A stretch of DNA of 64,000 nucleotides. Source: Salmonirosea sp038204185. Lineage in GTDB: Bacteria; Bacteroidota; Bacteroidia; Cytophagales; Spirosomataceae. A model generated the notes under the pieces. That model was not told the DNA's origin, ran no database searches, and saw only the letters and a program-made list of their open reading frames with translations. A program made the position numbers and the translations under genes. Shown here in pieces: positions 1 through 8,448 of this stretch. The stretch lies in NCBI GenBank assembly GCA_038204185.1, contig JBBRDE010000002.1:1-64000 (forward strand), read 5' to 3'. Within the stretch, counting starts at the first letter, position 1; the number at the start of each line of letters is the position of its first letter.

Positions 1-87
1 CCGCCTATACACTACCCACACTAGGATGTGTATCCCGTCATCACAGGTTCCAAATCGCCCGTTAAAACCCATCGATACTCTATTGCC

Positions 88-120
88 AAAAAGGTACCCT
101 GCTGTGGGGTACCTTTTTTT
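88..120 (+). terminator. Rho-independent terminator of a gene upstream of the window
   Basis: A 12-bp perfect stem (88-99 with 107-118) encloses a 7-base loop and runs into a T tract. Both arms contain GGTACC. No gene end is visible before it, so it should end a transcript entering from the left. The A tract on the left arm would let it work in both directions. Confidence 0.8.
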
Positions 121-421
121 ATTGGTTGGCTGCCCCGTTGCCAGGCTTGTCAACGCTGTAAGGGTAGCCTCGGTCCCGGGTAGCAGGGCTGGCTCGCAAC
201 AGCCATTCTTCGACTACCCTTTGGTGGAAGGCTGGCGTTCTGAAGGCGTCTTCGCCGGGGACGGAAGACCGGGTGCCAGGGAAAAAGGGAATGATATCCG
301 GCAGCCGGCCTGGTACAAAATTTATCATGTTAGAGACTACGGGCCTCATTGCTTGTCTGTGGGAAGAATGGAGAATCTTAGGCGTGAATATTGAGCTACC
401 AACCCCAACCTGTTCTACATC

Positions 422-1030
422 ATGAAAGAAAAAAATCAATCGGGAGTTATTCCCAAAAATTACACCGGGAAAATCATTGACACGGAGCGCTCCGTTGATT
501 TTGATAGCGCCGCCGAAGCCAAAGCGTTTTTTGAGGTAACCAGCAAACGCCTGCTTGACGTCAACTCGTGGGGTGAGCTGGCGGGGGTAGGAACGTCGGA
601 TTTTCAGGTGGTGGATCCCGAGGGAAAGGAAGCGAATCGCCCCGTTCAACAGGAGGATTATTTTAAGGTCGATGTTCCGGGTCCAGGCTCAATGACCGGC
701 GAGGGGTACGATTGGGTTCGGGTGGAAGAAATAAAGTCCGTTTCGGAAGCTGACATGGAGAGTGTGGGTATCCGGGTACGCCCCTGTCCCAACCCCCACA
801 ATCCCGATCCGGAAGTGGCCCATTTTTACTCGAAGGAATCTACCAGTAACTTTACGGTAACCCGCGAGGGAAAACGAATCACGGCCGGGATATACGACCG
901 GAACACCAAGCTAAACAAGGAGGGAGACCTGGTGGATAAGGCGCGCCAGTTTGTTGTGGGGCTATCGGCCATAGCCGCTTTTTCAAAGTTCCAGTGGCAC
1001 CGATTGGCAGAAGGCTTGTTAGAAAGGTAG
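422..1030 (+). CDS. Hypothetical protein, 202 aa, cytoplasmic
   Basis: I do not recognise this protein. It starts at an ATG after 300 bases of non-coding sequence and has an even codon pattern like its neighbours. There is no signal peptide or membrane segment. The middle is rich in acidic residues and prolines, including a Pro-Asn-Pro-His run near residue 125. The C-terminal 40 residues look helical. The gene stands alone: the next gene points the other way and ends 260 bases downstream. It may belong to a Bacteroidota family of unknown function, but nothing in the sequence indicates its role. Confidence 0.6.
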   Translation: MKEKNQSGVIPKNYTGKIIDTERSVDFDSAAEAKAFFEVTSKRLLDVNSWGELAGVGTSDFQVVDPEGKEANRPVQQEDYFKVDVPGPGSMTGEGYDWVRVEEIKSVSEADMESVGIRVRPCPNPHNPDPEVAHFYSKESTSNFTVTREGKRITAGIYDRNTKLNKEGDLVDKARQFVVGLSAIAAFSKFQWHRLAEGLLER

Positions 1031-1291
1031 CAATCAGTTGAGCATGGAGATCCTGGCGCGTTCGGGGGGGTTGCAAATCAGTCCTGTTACTTCCAACTTC
1101 AACCTAAAAACAATCACTGCATCGTTACCCGCAGGCAGTTACCAGGCATATGCACCTGGGTAAGATTATCATTCAGCAGGGCTAAATCCGGGGAGTACCG
1201 CATCCCCCAGGAGTGTACGACTATGTGGCACACCTCCTGCTTCCAAAAAGGGACATTTGATCGATAGTTCGCTCTGCTTTCCTGCTGCTCG

Positions 1292-2044
1292 TTAAAGCAG
1301 CTCGGCCAGGGAAATCCCGGTGGAGGTACCTCCCGCGAGTCGGACGAAGGCCTCACCCGCCCTGGCCCCGATTTCCCGCCCCCGGAACTCTTCCATTGCG
1401 GCATGGCCACAGGCGTAAATACCCGGTGGATCCTGACTCGCGTGGCAGTACAGGGCTTTTCGCTTTTGCTCCTGGGTAGGGCTGATATCCACATAGTCGG
1501 TGGGATGAAAACCCATGGATTGCATGCCGGTACACACTTCAAAAAAATACAGCGCGAAGGGATGATAAGGCTGCATCTGCATCGCCAGCAAACTGGCGAT
1601 CTGGTGATCTTTGTGGGAGTCCACCGGCCAGTGCGCGAACACGACATCCGGCTTTTCGGAGAGAAAGAGCTGCTTCATTTTTTCCACCGCCGCATTGTCC
1701 AGCACGGAGGCCCCATCGATCTGGCCAAAAAACAGCGGCTCTACCTGCAAAATCCGGCACGCGGCCTCGGCTTCCTTCCTGCGGATGGAGGAGGCCTCTG
1801 CATGTGATTTTCCGGGTATTCCGGCTTCGCCCGTAGTCAGGTACACGGCCTTCACCGTGTGCCCTGTTGCGGCTAAACGGGCCAGGGTACCCCCACAGCC
1901 ACTTTCGGGGTCGTCGGGATGGCCACCGACGCAAAGTACCTTTTTCTTTAGAACAGCCGAACCGGGTACCGGAAAAGAAGGGATTACGCTCAATAAGCCT
2001 AAACCCCGGGCGGTGGTTTCAATAAATTGGCGACGGTTGATCAT
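1292..2044 (-). CDS. PIG-L family deacetylase (LmbE-like), exported
   Basis: This is a zinc-dependent deacetylase of the PIG-L/LmbE family, which removes acetyl groups from N-acetylglucosamine-type substrates. The family metal motif is present as GGHPDDPE at residues 40-47, and the second histidine motif HKDHQ lies near residue 145. The N-terminus begins with Asn-Arg-Arg-Gln-Phe followed by a hydrophobic stretch, which resembles a Tat signal and suggests export as a folded metalloprotein. At 250 aa it is a usual length for the family. It lies downstream of a methyltransferase gene on the same strand, but a terminator separates them, so it is probably transcribed on its own. The substrate cannot be read from the sequence. 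Confidence 0.85.
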   Translation of the reverse strand: MINRRQFIETTARGLGLLSVIPSFPVPGSAVLKKKVLCVGGHPDDPESGCGGTLARLAATGHTVKAVYLTTGEAGIPGKSHAEASSIRRKEAEAACRILQVEPLFFGQIDGASVLDNAAVEKMKQLFLSEKPDVVFAHWPVDSHKDHQIASLLAMQMQPYHPFALYFFEVCTGMQSMGFHPTDYVDISPTQEQKRKALYCHASQDPPGIYACGHAAMEEFRGREIGARAGEAFVRLAGGTSTGISLAELL

Positions 2045-2155
2045 GGGTTTCTGACGGGAATTCGGGTGTTATAGGAAGGAGGATTTTGATGCCCCCCGCT
2101 TCCTGAGTCCAAAGTATTAATTTTTGTGGTTTCGTAGTACAAATACTTTCCATAA

Positions 2156-2191
2156 AAAAAGGTACCCTGCTTCCTCGCAGCGTACCTTTTT
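2156..2191 (-). terminator. Terminator of the methyltransferase gene
   Basis: The arms 2156-2170 and 2177-2191 pair over 15 positions with one mismatch around a 6-base loop. On the minus strand the stem is followed by a run of seven Ts. It lies 80 bases past the methyltransferase stop and 110 bases before the PIG-L start. GGTACC occurs in one arm and a one-base variant in the other. Confidence 0.8.
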
Positions 2192-2270
2192 CGGCTTTAG
2201 AATCTCCAGCCTCAGTTTCAATCCCTGCACTTTGAATAATGTCAGACCCTCCGACTGCATTACCCCAAAA

Positions 2271-3083
2271 TCAACACTGCACCGTTACCCGCAGGTAGGT
2301 AGCTGGTATAGCGAGGGTATCGGGGGCGGTGCTCGTATTCTGAGTTTTGAACAATTCTTCCAGCTCTTTTTGCAGATCCTGGGCTTTGCCGTTCTTTTCG
2401 GCCGCTTCGAACGCATTCATGGTAGGGCCGTAGTAGTCCCGGAATCTGCTGACAAATTCCGAAGGTGAAAAGTCGGCGTGAAAGGTAAAGGTATCGCGGA
2501 CAAAGGATATGTTTTCTTTGGCTATCCCCGCCGCCCCAAACCGCTCGATCACGTGCGCCTCCACGCCCCACAGCATCGGACTGATGAATCCCTCGGGCGG
2601 GGGTGGCGTATAGGCCGAGCTGATCTTCAGAATTTGAGCTACCAGAGTAGGATCACCCGGTATCCAGTTGCCCATCACGATTTTGCCGCCGGGGCTCGTC
2701 ACCCGCACCATTTCCTTAGCAACATCGAACGGCCGGGGGGCAAACATGACCCCGAAGATACTGACGACCCGATCGAACGAATGATCCGCTAACTCATGCA
2801 GATCGGTGGCATCCCCTTCCTGAAAGGTACAGTTGGTCAGCCCCAGCTTCCTGACGCGCTGGTTGCCAGCCGCTACCAGGTTGCTGGCGATGTCGACGCC
2901 CAGTACCTGGGCACCTCGTTTTGCTTCGGGTATGGCCGTGGTGCCGTCTCCGCAGCCCAATTCAAGAATTTTCATACCCGGTGTAATGTCCAGTTTGGCG
3001 ACCAGTTCCTCGCCGCTTTCGCGCATGGTTTCGGCCAGACGGGTAAAATCGCCTTTTTCCCACAATGCTTTATTTGGATTCAT
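2271..3083 (-). CDS. Class I SAM-dependent methyltransferase
   Basis: The protein has a Rossmann-type SAM-binding core. Motif I reads LELGCGDG at residues 40-47, followed by an acidic strand end (GVDIAS) and a later motif around FDRVVSIFGVMF. This pattern is typical of the UbiE/Methyltransf_11 group; the substrate cannot be told. I chose the ATG at 3083 (MNPNK) over an in-frame ATG at 3143 because the first 20 codons of the longer version look like leader sequence and family members begin close to the helix before motif I. The product is 270 aa with no signal peptide. It ends in a clear terminator and appears to be a single-gene unit. Confidence 0.8.
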   Translation of the reverse strand: MNPNKALWEKGDFTRLAETMRESGEELVAKLDITPGMKILELGCGDGTTAIPEAKRGAQVLGVDIASNLVAAGNQRVRKLGLTNCTFQEGDATDLHELADHSFDRVVSIFGVMFAPRPFDVAKEMVRVTSPGGKIVMGNWIPGDPTLVAQILKISSAYTPPPPEGFISPMLWGVEAHVIERFGAAGIAKENISFVRDTFTFHADFSPSEFVSRFRDYYGPTMNAFEAAEKNGKAQDLQKELEELFKTQNTSTAPDTLAIPATYLRVTVQC

Positions 3084-3462
3084 GGTTTTGGGTTTTAGAT
3101 TAGCTGTTGCTATTAAAAAATGATACAGTACTTTCTCCCTCATTCTGAGCGAATTAGTCTGTAAAAATAACGCTATAGCTAATAAAATGTGCCGATTCTT
3201 AGTAAACGGTCAACCCAGCGTACTGCCTCGATGTACCTGCCCCTCCGCTATCACCGATCCGAAGCCAGATCGGCCCGCCACAGCGCGGTTGCCCGATAAC
3301 GTTATGATCACCTCGCGTTTGCCAGTGTGGGAAACATGGCCGTGATTAGCCGTATATTAGCCGATCAGGGTCTTAAAATCCAAGGTGGAAGACAAGCCGC
3401 GAGATACCTCGCCGTGAGGTTTCAAATCGGAAGCCACTACCCAAAAAGAAAAAACCTACCCC
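3084..3462. other. Divergent intergenic region, no gene seen
   Basis: This stretch separates two divergent genes and must hold both promoters. I see no clear promoter with a good -33 element, no hairpin with a T tract and no coding pattern. Confidence 0.4.
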
Positions 3463-4461
3463 ATGAAAACCGCCTTTTTCAGCGCTAAGCCCCACGACCA
3501 TACCTACTTTGACCGCTACACGGCGGAATACAACCAGGAAATATTCTACTTTGAAAACCGTCTGGATCTGGGTTCGGTCGCATTGGCCCGGGGACACGAA
3601 GCCATTTGCGCTTTTGTCAATGATCAGCTGGATCGGGAAATACTGAGGCAGTTGGCGGATCATGGAACAAAATTGGTGGCGCTGCGCTGTGCGGGCTACA
3701 ACAATGTGGATATCGAGGCAGCCCAGGAATTTGGCCTGAGCGTCGTGCGGGTACCGGCCTACTCGCCCCATGCGGTGGCCGAACATGCCGTAGCTTTGAT
3801 CCTGACGCTCAACCGCAAAACCCACAAAGCCTACAACCGGGTACGGGAGGGGAATTTCGCGCTGGATCGGCTGGAAGGTTTCGACCTGTATAAAAAAACG
3901 GTGGGCGTTATCGGGACGGGGAAAATCGGGCAGGTGTTCTGCACCATTATGCAGGGCTTCGGCTGCCGGGTATTGGCCTACGACCCCTACCCCAACGAAA
4001 CGCTTCGGCAGCAGGGGGTAGCCTACGTCCCGATCGGAGAACTGTTCCGGGAAGCGGACGTGGTGTCGCTACACTGCCCGCTCACGCCCGAAAACCACCA
4101 CCTGATCAACGCCGATAGTCTACGGCAGATGAAAGACGGCGTTATGCTCATCAACACCAGCCGGGGCGCGCTGATCGACACAAAAGCGATTCTTCGCGCC
4201 CTAAAAAAAAGAAAGGTAGGGTACCTGGGCATCGATGTGTACGAGCAGGAAACCGATTTTTTCTTCCAGGATCTTTCCGAAGAAATCATCACCGACGATA
4301 CGTTGATGCGCCTCATCAGCTTTCCCAATGTTCTTATTACCTCCCACCAGGGATTCTTTACCGAGGAAGCCTTAACCGAAATCGCCCGCATCACCCTGAC
4401 CAATCTGGCGGACTACGAGCAGGGAAAATTTAATGATGCCAATACAGTGATTCGTGGGTAA
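3463..4461 (+). CDS. ldhA: D-2-hydroxyacid dehydrogenase (D-lactate dehydrogenase type)
   Basis: This NAD-dependent D-2-hydroxyacid dehydrogenase most resembles fermentative D-lactate dehydrogenases, which interconvert pyruvate and D-lactate in the cytoplasm. The nucleotide-binding motif GTGKIG is at residues 151-156. The catalytic arginine (NTSRGALID, Arg234), a glutamate near 263 and the catalytic histidine (TSHQGFF, His295) are all in place. The length of 332 aa and the C-terminal end agree with LdhA proteins. It is a single gene flanked by long non-coding stretches. Other 2-hydroxyacid dehydrogenases share these residues, so the substrate is probable rather than certain. Confidence 0.85.
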   Translation: MKTAFFSAKPHDHTYFDRYTAEYNQEIFYFENRLDLGSVALARGHEAICAFVNDQLDREILRQLADHGTKLVALRCAGYNNVDIEAAQEFGLSVVRVPAYSPHAVAEHAVALILTLNRKTHKAYNRVREGNFALDRLEGFDLYKKTVGVIGTGKIGQVFCTIMQGFGCRVLAYDPYPNETLRQQGVAYVPIGELFREADVVSLHCPLTPENHHLINADSLRQMKDGVMLINTSRGALIDTKAILRALKKRKVGYLGIDVYEQETDFFFQDLSEEIITDDTLMRLISFPNVLITSHQGFFTEEALTEIARITLTNLADYEQGKFNDANTVIRG

Positions 4462-4848
4462 ACTACATCGCGGATACGGTATGCAACCAGGAGTTTAAAA
4501 AGACTACGAACCCCTCCGGGTCATCTGCAGGCTCGGATTCATGTTTCAAAAATGCATGAGAGCGGGTAGCCTTCCGGGTATCCAAACACAGTCACTATCC
4601 ACAATATTCGTAGTTACTCTTCCCTGAAAATAACTACCCTTACCGGTGCCCCACTCGCCACATATACCCTACCCGACCAGCCCATCTTTTAAATCAATAC
4701 AGCATCGCTTTCCAGCGGCATGTACCTCCTTGAACTGCCAAGTCCCGGTAGCAGGAGGATCCTGAAAATGGTCAGGTAGTAAGGTATTTCTTCTTCCTCC
4801 CCGTAGATTCCTCCCAACAACTGCTTATTGAAGCAAACTACTACTTCT
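4462..4848. other. Intergenic region of 387 bases, nothing recognised
   Basis: No coding pattern, hairpin with T tract or repeat was recognised. The promoter of the sulfatase gene should lie here. Confidence 0.4.
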
Positions 4849-6306
4849 ATGAAGAACGCTTCCCTGTCGCTTTTTTTTCTGTTTTTTCTTCTGAATTCAA
4901 TCGTACTTCAAGCCCAATCCACCAAGTCCCACCCAAACATCCTGTTCATCTTCGCCGATGACATGCGGGCTGATGCCCTGGGTAGCTATGGTAATACCTA
5001 CGTCAAAACGCCCGTGCTCGACAGCCTGGCCCGTGAGGGTACCTCCTTTACCCGCGCCTACATTCTGGGTGGGCACCACGGGGCTATCTGCGCCCCAAGC
5101 CGGGCCATGCTCATGAGCGGGCAGTCGTACTTCCGGGTGTGGGACAAGCTGGATGGGGTGCGCACCCTGCCGATGCACCTGCGCGAGCGCGGCTACACAA
5201 CCTTCCTGACGGGCAAGTGGCACAACGAACCCAAGGCCGTAGCGCCCAGTTTTGATATAGCCCAGAACGTACTGTTGGGTGGCATGGCCAATCATTTCGA
5301 GGTAGCTCTCCACGATCTCAAACCCGATGGCACCTTTACTGCGCCCGTCAAAAAAGGTTTTTCAACGGATATTTTCACCGAGACGGCCCTGGAATTTCTG
5401 GACCGACAAAACGATAAAAAACCATTCTTCGCTTATGTACCTTACAGCGTGCCGCACGATCCCCGCTCGCCCCTACCGGAGTATTTGAAAGGGTATGACG
5501 AACAGGGCGTTCCGCTCCCGCCCAACTTCATGCCGTTGCATCCGTTCAGTTTTGGCAACTCCATGGCCATCCGCGACGAGGTACTGGCCGCGTGGCCGCG
5601 CACGCCGGAAGTAATCCGCGCCCAAACCGCCGAGTACTACGCCCTCATCACCCACCTCGATCGCTCCGTGGGCCGACTTATTGCCAAATTGAAGCAGAAA
5701 GGCCTGGACAAAAATACCCTGATTGTGTTCACGTCAGACAATGGGCTGGCGCTGGGAAGTCATGGGCTGTTAGGCAAGCAAAGTGTCTACGAACATTCCA
5801 TGCGCGTACCGTTAATTTTGGCTGGAAAAGGGATTCCTAAAAATAAAAAAACCGACGCTTTTGCCTACCTCTTCGACCTGTTCCCGACGCTGTGCCAGTA
5901 CGTGGGGGTACCCCAACCGACGGGCATCGATGGCCAGTCGCTACTCCCACTGATTCAGGGAAAAACGCAGTCGGTGCGTCCCTACATCCTAAACGCCTAC
6001 ATGGATCACCAGCGCTCGGTGCGCGACAATCGCTACAAGCTTATTCGGTATCCCACGGTAGATCATACCTTACTTTTTGACTTGCAAAACGATCCCTACG
6101 AACTGTCCAACCTGGCCGAAAAGCCCGAGCAGGCCCAACGGGTGCAGACGATGCTGGGTCAATTGGCCACGGAGCAAAAACGCTACGGGGACACCGCCCC
6201 CCTGACCGCCGCCAAAATCCAGCCCCTCACCTGGGACTACCGCACCATCGAGCGCAAACCCGATCAATGGCAGCCGCAGTATCTGATCGACAAGTATTTT
6301 AAGTAG
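4849..6306 (+). CDS. Secreted sulfatase (S1 type, formylglycine-dependent)
   Basis: The protein is a type I sulfatase acting on sulfate esters outside the cytoplasm. A signal peptide spans residues 1-22. The metal-binding pair Asp-Asp follows in LFIFADDMR at 37-38, and the CAPSR motif with Cys81 is the site converted to formylglycine. A second metal site, SDNG, lies near residue 300. The ATG at 4849 places the signal peptide at the very N-terminus; an upstream TTG would add seven polar residues and is less likely. At 485 aa the length is normal. No sulfatase-maturing enzyme or SusC/D pair adjoins it, so the substrate is unknown. Confidence 0.88.
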   Translation: MKNASLSLFFLFFLLNSIVLQAQSTKSHPNILFIFADDMRADALGSYGNTYVKTPVLDSLAREGTSFTRAYILGGHHGAICAPSRAMLMSGQSYFRVWDKLDGVRTLPMHLRERGYTTFLTGKWHNEPKAVAPSFDIAQNVLLGGMANHFEVALHDLKPDGTFTAPVKKGFSTDIFTETALEFLDRQNDKKPFFAYVPYSVPHDPRSPLPEYLKGYDEQGVPLPPNFMPLHPFSFGNSMAIRDEVLAAWPRTPEVIRAQTAEYYALITHLDRSVGRLIAKLKQKGLDKNTLIVFTSDNGLALGSHGLLGKQSVYEHSMRVPLILAGKGIPKNKKTDAFAYLFDLFPTLCQYVGVPQPTGIDGQSLLPLIQGKTQSVRPYILNAYMDHQRSVRDNRYKLIRYPTVDHTLLFDLQNDPYELSNLAEKPEQAQRVQTMLGQLATEQKRYGDTAPLTAAKIQPLTWDYRTIERKPDQWQPQYLIDKYFK

Positions 6307-6387
6307 CACCGTCTTCTAGCGGGTACGGTGTTCGTAGCCCATTTGTCTCAATGTAATTTCCCTCGTCATACCCACCTACTGTCACCC

Positions 6388-6846
6388 ATGAAGCTAGTCC
6401 CAATCCTCGTCGCCTTGTTCCTCGTAATGGCTTGTTCATCCGAAAAAGCCGACCAGACTGATACTATTCAGGAGCCTCGGGTTTCTGACCCGGTTGCTTC
6501 TTCGTCCTGTTATGAGTCTGTAATGGGTGCCGATACCATGCGCTTACAGCTAAAGAATCAAGGGGAAGATATAACGGGAAACCTTTCCTACAACTTTTAC
6601 GAAAAAGACGCTAACGAAGGTACCCTGCGCGGCGAAATGCACGGCGACACGCTACTAGCCGACTACACTTTCATGTCCGAAGGTACCGAGTCAGTACGGC
6701 AGGTAGCTTTTTTGAAAAAAGCCGATGGTTTCGTGGAAGGGTACGGCGATATAGAAGACCAGGATGGTAAAATAATTTTCAAGAACACCGCCACGCTGGA
6801 TTTTGGTTCGGGCACCGCGTTCAGTAAGGTACCCTGCGAAGACTAG
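6388..6846 (+). CDS. Small lipoprotein of unknown function
   Basis: The N-terminus is a classic lipoprotein signal ending in Val-Met-Ala-Cys at residues 13-16, so the mature protein should be lipid-anchored. The rest (152 aa in total) is acidic and rich in beta-type residues, with a repeated pattern of short Gly/Asp turns, which suggests a small beta-barrel or sandwich. I do not recognise the family. The start at 6388 is chosen because it begins the signal peptide; a GTG 60 bases upstream is open but adds a non-signal leader. It follows the sulfatase by 81 bases on the same strand and may share its transcript. Confidence 0.7.
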   Translation: MKLVPILVALFLVMACSSEKADQTDTIQEPRVSDPVASSSCYESVMGADTMRLQLKNQGEDITGNLSYNFYEKDANEGTLRGEMHGDTLLADYTFMSEGTESVRQVAFLKKADGFVEGYGDIEDQDGKIIFKNTATLDFGSGTAFSKVPCED

Positions 6847-7115
6847 CGAAGGAATTCTTCAAAAGTGTCCCGTGAAACGACTTAGATAAGGGCACCGGGG
6901 TAAAGATTTCATATAAATTCGCAGGTCGCAATACCTATAAAACTGTCGATTAGGATAGATAATCACCTAGCCCATAAGCCTCGATAATTGAGTAGATGCA
7001 ACCCTTCTTAGGGGTACTGCTCCTTTTCCCCGTCATTAGGTAGGTGGAACACGCTCAGGAGAATCCATGCATCGCTTCCTTTTATACGATCCAATCAAAC
7101 AACCTACTTTACCCC

Positions 7116-8015
7116 ATGAAAAAGGCACTCCCTTTGATTTTTGCCCTGGCCCTGTTGGCCCCGGTTACCTTTGCCCAGAAAGGTAAATCCCTGTTTCCAC
7201 CCACCGATTCAGACAAACTCGGCATGGTGTCCTACACCTACCGCAATAGCTTTTCGAAAGATGTAGGCGCTACGCTGGATACCATCAAGGCACTGGGTAT
7301 TACCAATATCGAATTCTCCAATCTGTTTAAACGTACCGCGAAAGAGATCAGGGCGCTGCTGGATGAGCGCGGCATGAAGTGTACTTCTTTTGGCGTAGGG
7401 TACCCCGACCTGGAAAACAAAATTACGGAGGTAGGCACTAACGCCAAAACCCTGGGTGCGGAGTTCGTGCGGGTAGCGTGGGTACCCCACACGGGTGATT
7501 TCACGCTGGAAACAGCAAAAAAAACCGTGGCGGATTTTAATAAATTTGGCAAGACCCTGCAAGACAACTACGGACTGACGTTCTGTTACCACAACCACGG
7601 CTACGAGTTTCAGCCCGTACCCGCCGAGGTAGCTTCTGAGGTAAAGGGCGGCGCGGAAAAGACATTATTCGACTACATTGTGCAGAAAACCGACCCGAAG
7701 TACGTGAGCTTTGAGATGGATATTCTCTGGACATTCTTCCCCGGTCAGAACCCGGCCACTATCCTCAAAAGGTACCCTACCCGCTTCAAACTGATGCACG
7801 TGAAGGATCTTCGTAAAGGAATAGAGGGCAATATGTCGGGAGGCACGCCCGTACAGAATGACGTGGCCCTGGGCACCGGCCAGCTCAATCTGTCCGAAAT
7901 TCTGAAAGCCGCCGATACGAGTAGTATCAAATACTACTACATCGAGGACGAAAGCCCCAGTATCTCAACCCAGGTACCCGTCAGCATTGCTTTTTTGCGA
8001 AAAATGAGCCGATAA
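7116..8015 (+). CDS. Exported sugar phosphate isomerase/epimerase-like TIM barrel protein
   Basis: After a 20-residue signal peptide ending in Phe-Ala, the 299-aa protein shows the pattern of xylose-isomerase-like TIM barrels (AP endonuclease 2 superfamily). It carries an early NIEFSN strand end, CYHNHGYEF with metal-type His and Glu residues near 160-168, FEMDILWTF near 199-207 and a late IEDESP motif. These acidic and histidine positions usually bind a divalent metal. Exported members are frequent in Bacteroidota and have been linked to modified sugar catabolism, but the substrate is not known here. The start at 7116 is the ATG that opens the signal peptide. A terminator follows directly. 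Confidence 0.82.
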   Translation: MKKALPLIFALALLAPVTFAQKGKSLFPPTDSDKLGMVSYTYRNSFSKDVGATLDTIKALGITNIEFSNLFKRTAKEIRALLDERGMKCTSFGVGYPDLENKITEVGTNAKTLGAEFVRVAWVPHTGDFTLETAKKTVADFNKFGKTLQDNYGLTFCYHNHGYEFQPVPAEVASEVKGGAEKTLFDYIVQKTDPKYVSFEMDILWTFFPGQNPATILKRYPTRFKLMHVKDLRKGIEGNMSGGTPVQNDVALGTGQLNLSEILKAADTSSIKYYYIEDESPSISTQVPVSIAFLRKMSR

Positions 8016-8040
8016 TCCGTATTGTTTCTTTTGTAGCGAG

Positions 8041-8076
8041 TCCTCCCTGAAGCCAAGGCTTTTAGGAGGATTTTTT
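8041..8076 (+). terminator. Rho-independent terminator after the TIM barrel gene
   Basis: The arms TCCTCC and GGAGGA plus an inner 5-6 bp stem (8041-8070, with a short internal loop) are followed by six Ts. It lies 26 bases past the stop codon. Confidence 0.75.
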
Positions 8077-8322
8077 CGTTATTATGGATCGGTGGTTCAA
8101 TGTCTAAAACATTATTTCCTAACTGCATGTAGCAGTTTTTTTTATAAAAAGTAAACCTTGTGGCATGTTCACATCATGGTGCGTGGGTGGACTTAATTGA
8201 GTAGGTTAGAAAACGGCGATTACTTGTTTGTATCCCGTAATACCCCCATACCTCCTAAAACTAGCTGCCTCACTTAGTCTCAACCAGGCTTTTCGTGCAT
8301 GGTACTGGTCATAAAATAAAAA

Positions 8323-8352
8323 TCATGTAAGCCTCCCGCAAAGTTCTGCAAT
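8323..8352 (+). promoter_or_regulatory. Putative copper-regulator operator, 21-bp-spaced direct repeat
   Basis: TCATGTAAG (8323-8331) and TTCTGCAAT (8344-8352) are two similar 9-mers whose starts lie exactly 21 bp apart, two DNA turns. A closely matching pair with the same spacing lies before the copper-chaperone gene at 14456-14485, and the sequence between the repeats is also conserved. The downstream repeat sits where a -33 element would be. This geometry fits an AraC-type activator, and one with a metal-chaperone-like N-terminus is encoded at 17625. Confidence 0.6.
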
Positions 8353-8373
8353 AGAGCCGGAAGGAAAGGGTTG

Positions 8374-8381
8374 TACCTTTG
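8374..8381 (+). promoter_or_regulatory. -7 promoter element of copA
   Basis: TACCTTTG matches the Bacteroidota -7 consensus TAnnTTTG. There is no TTG 19 bases upstream, which fits a promoter that needs an activator bound at the adjacent repeat. The start codon is 68 bases downstream. Confidence 0.55.
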
Positions 8382-8448
8382 TTATATCCAAAAGCCATTT
8401 ATTAAAAAAAGTAAATGGCTCACAGCTTACCAGCTAACCCCCCAAACT

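Noticed and set aside
26..394. Open frame of 122 codons on the plus strand, with a longer one on the other strand
   Set aside because: Neither shows a recognisable domain or normal codon pattern; one runs through the terminator at 88-120, and the other overlaps the gene at 422 in antisense.
3084..3462. Possible gene remnant near 3320-3400 (short helix-like reading)
   Set aside because: Fewer than 25 codons in one frame look coherent; this is too little to support a pseudogene.
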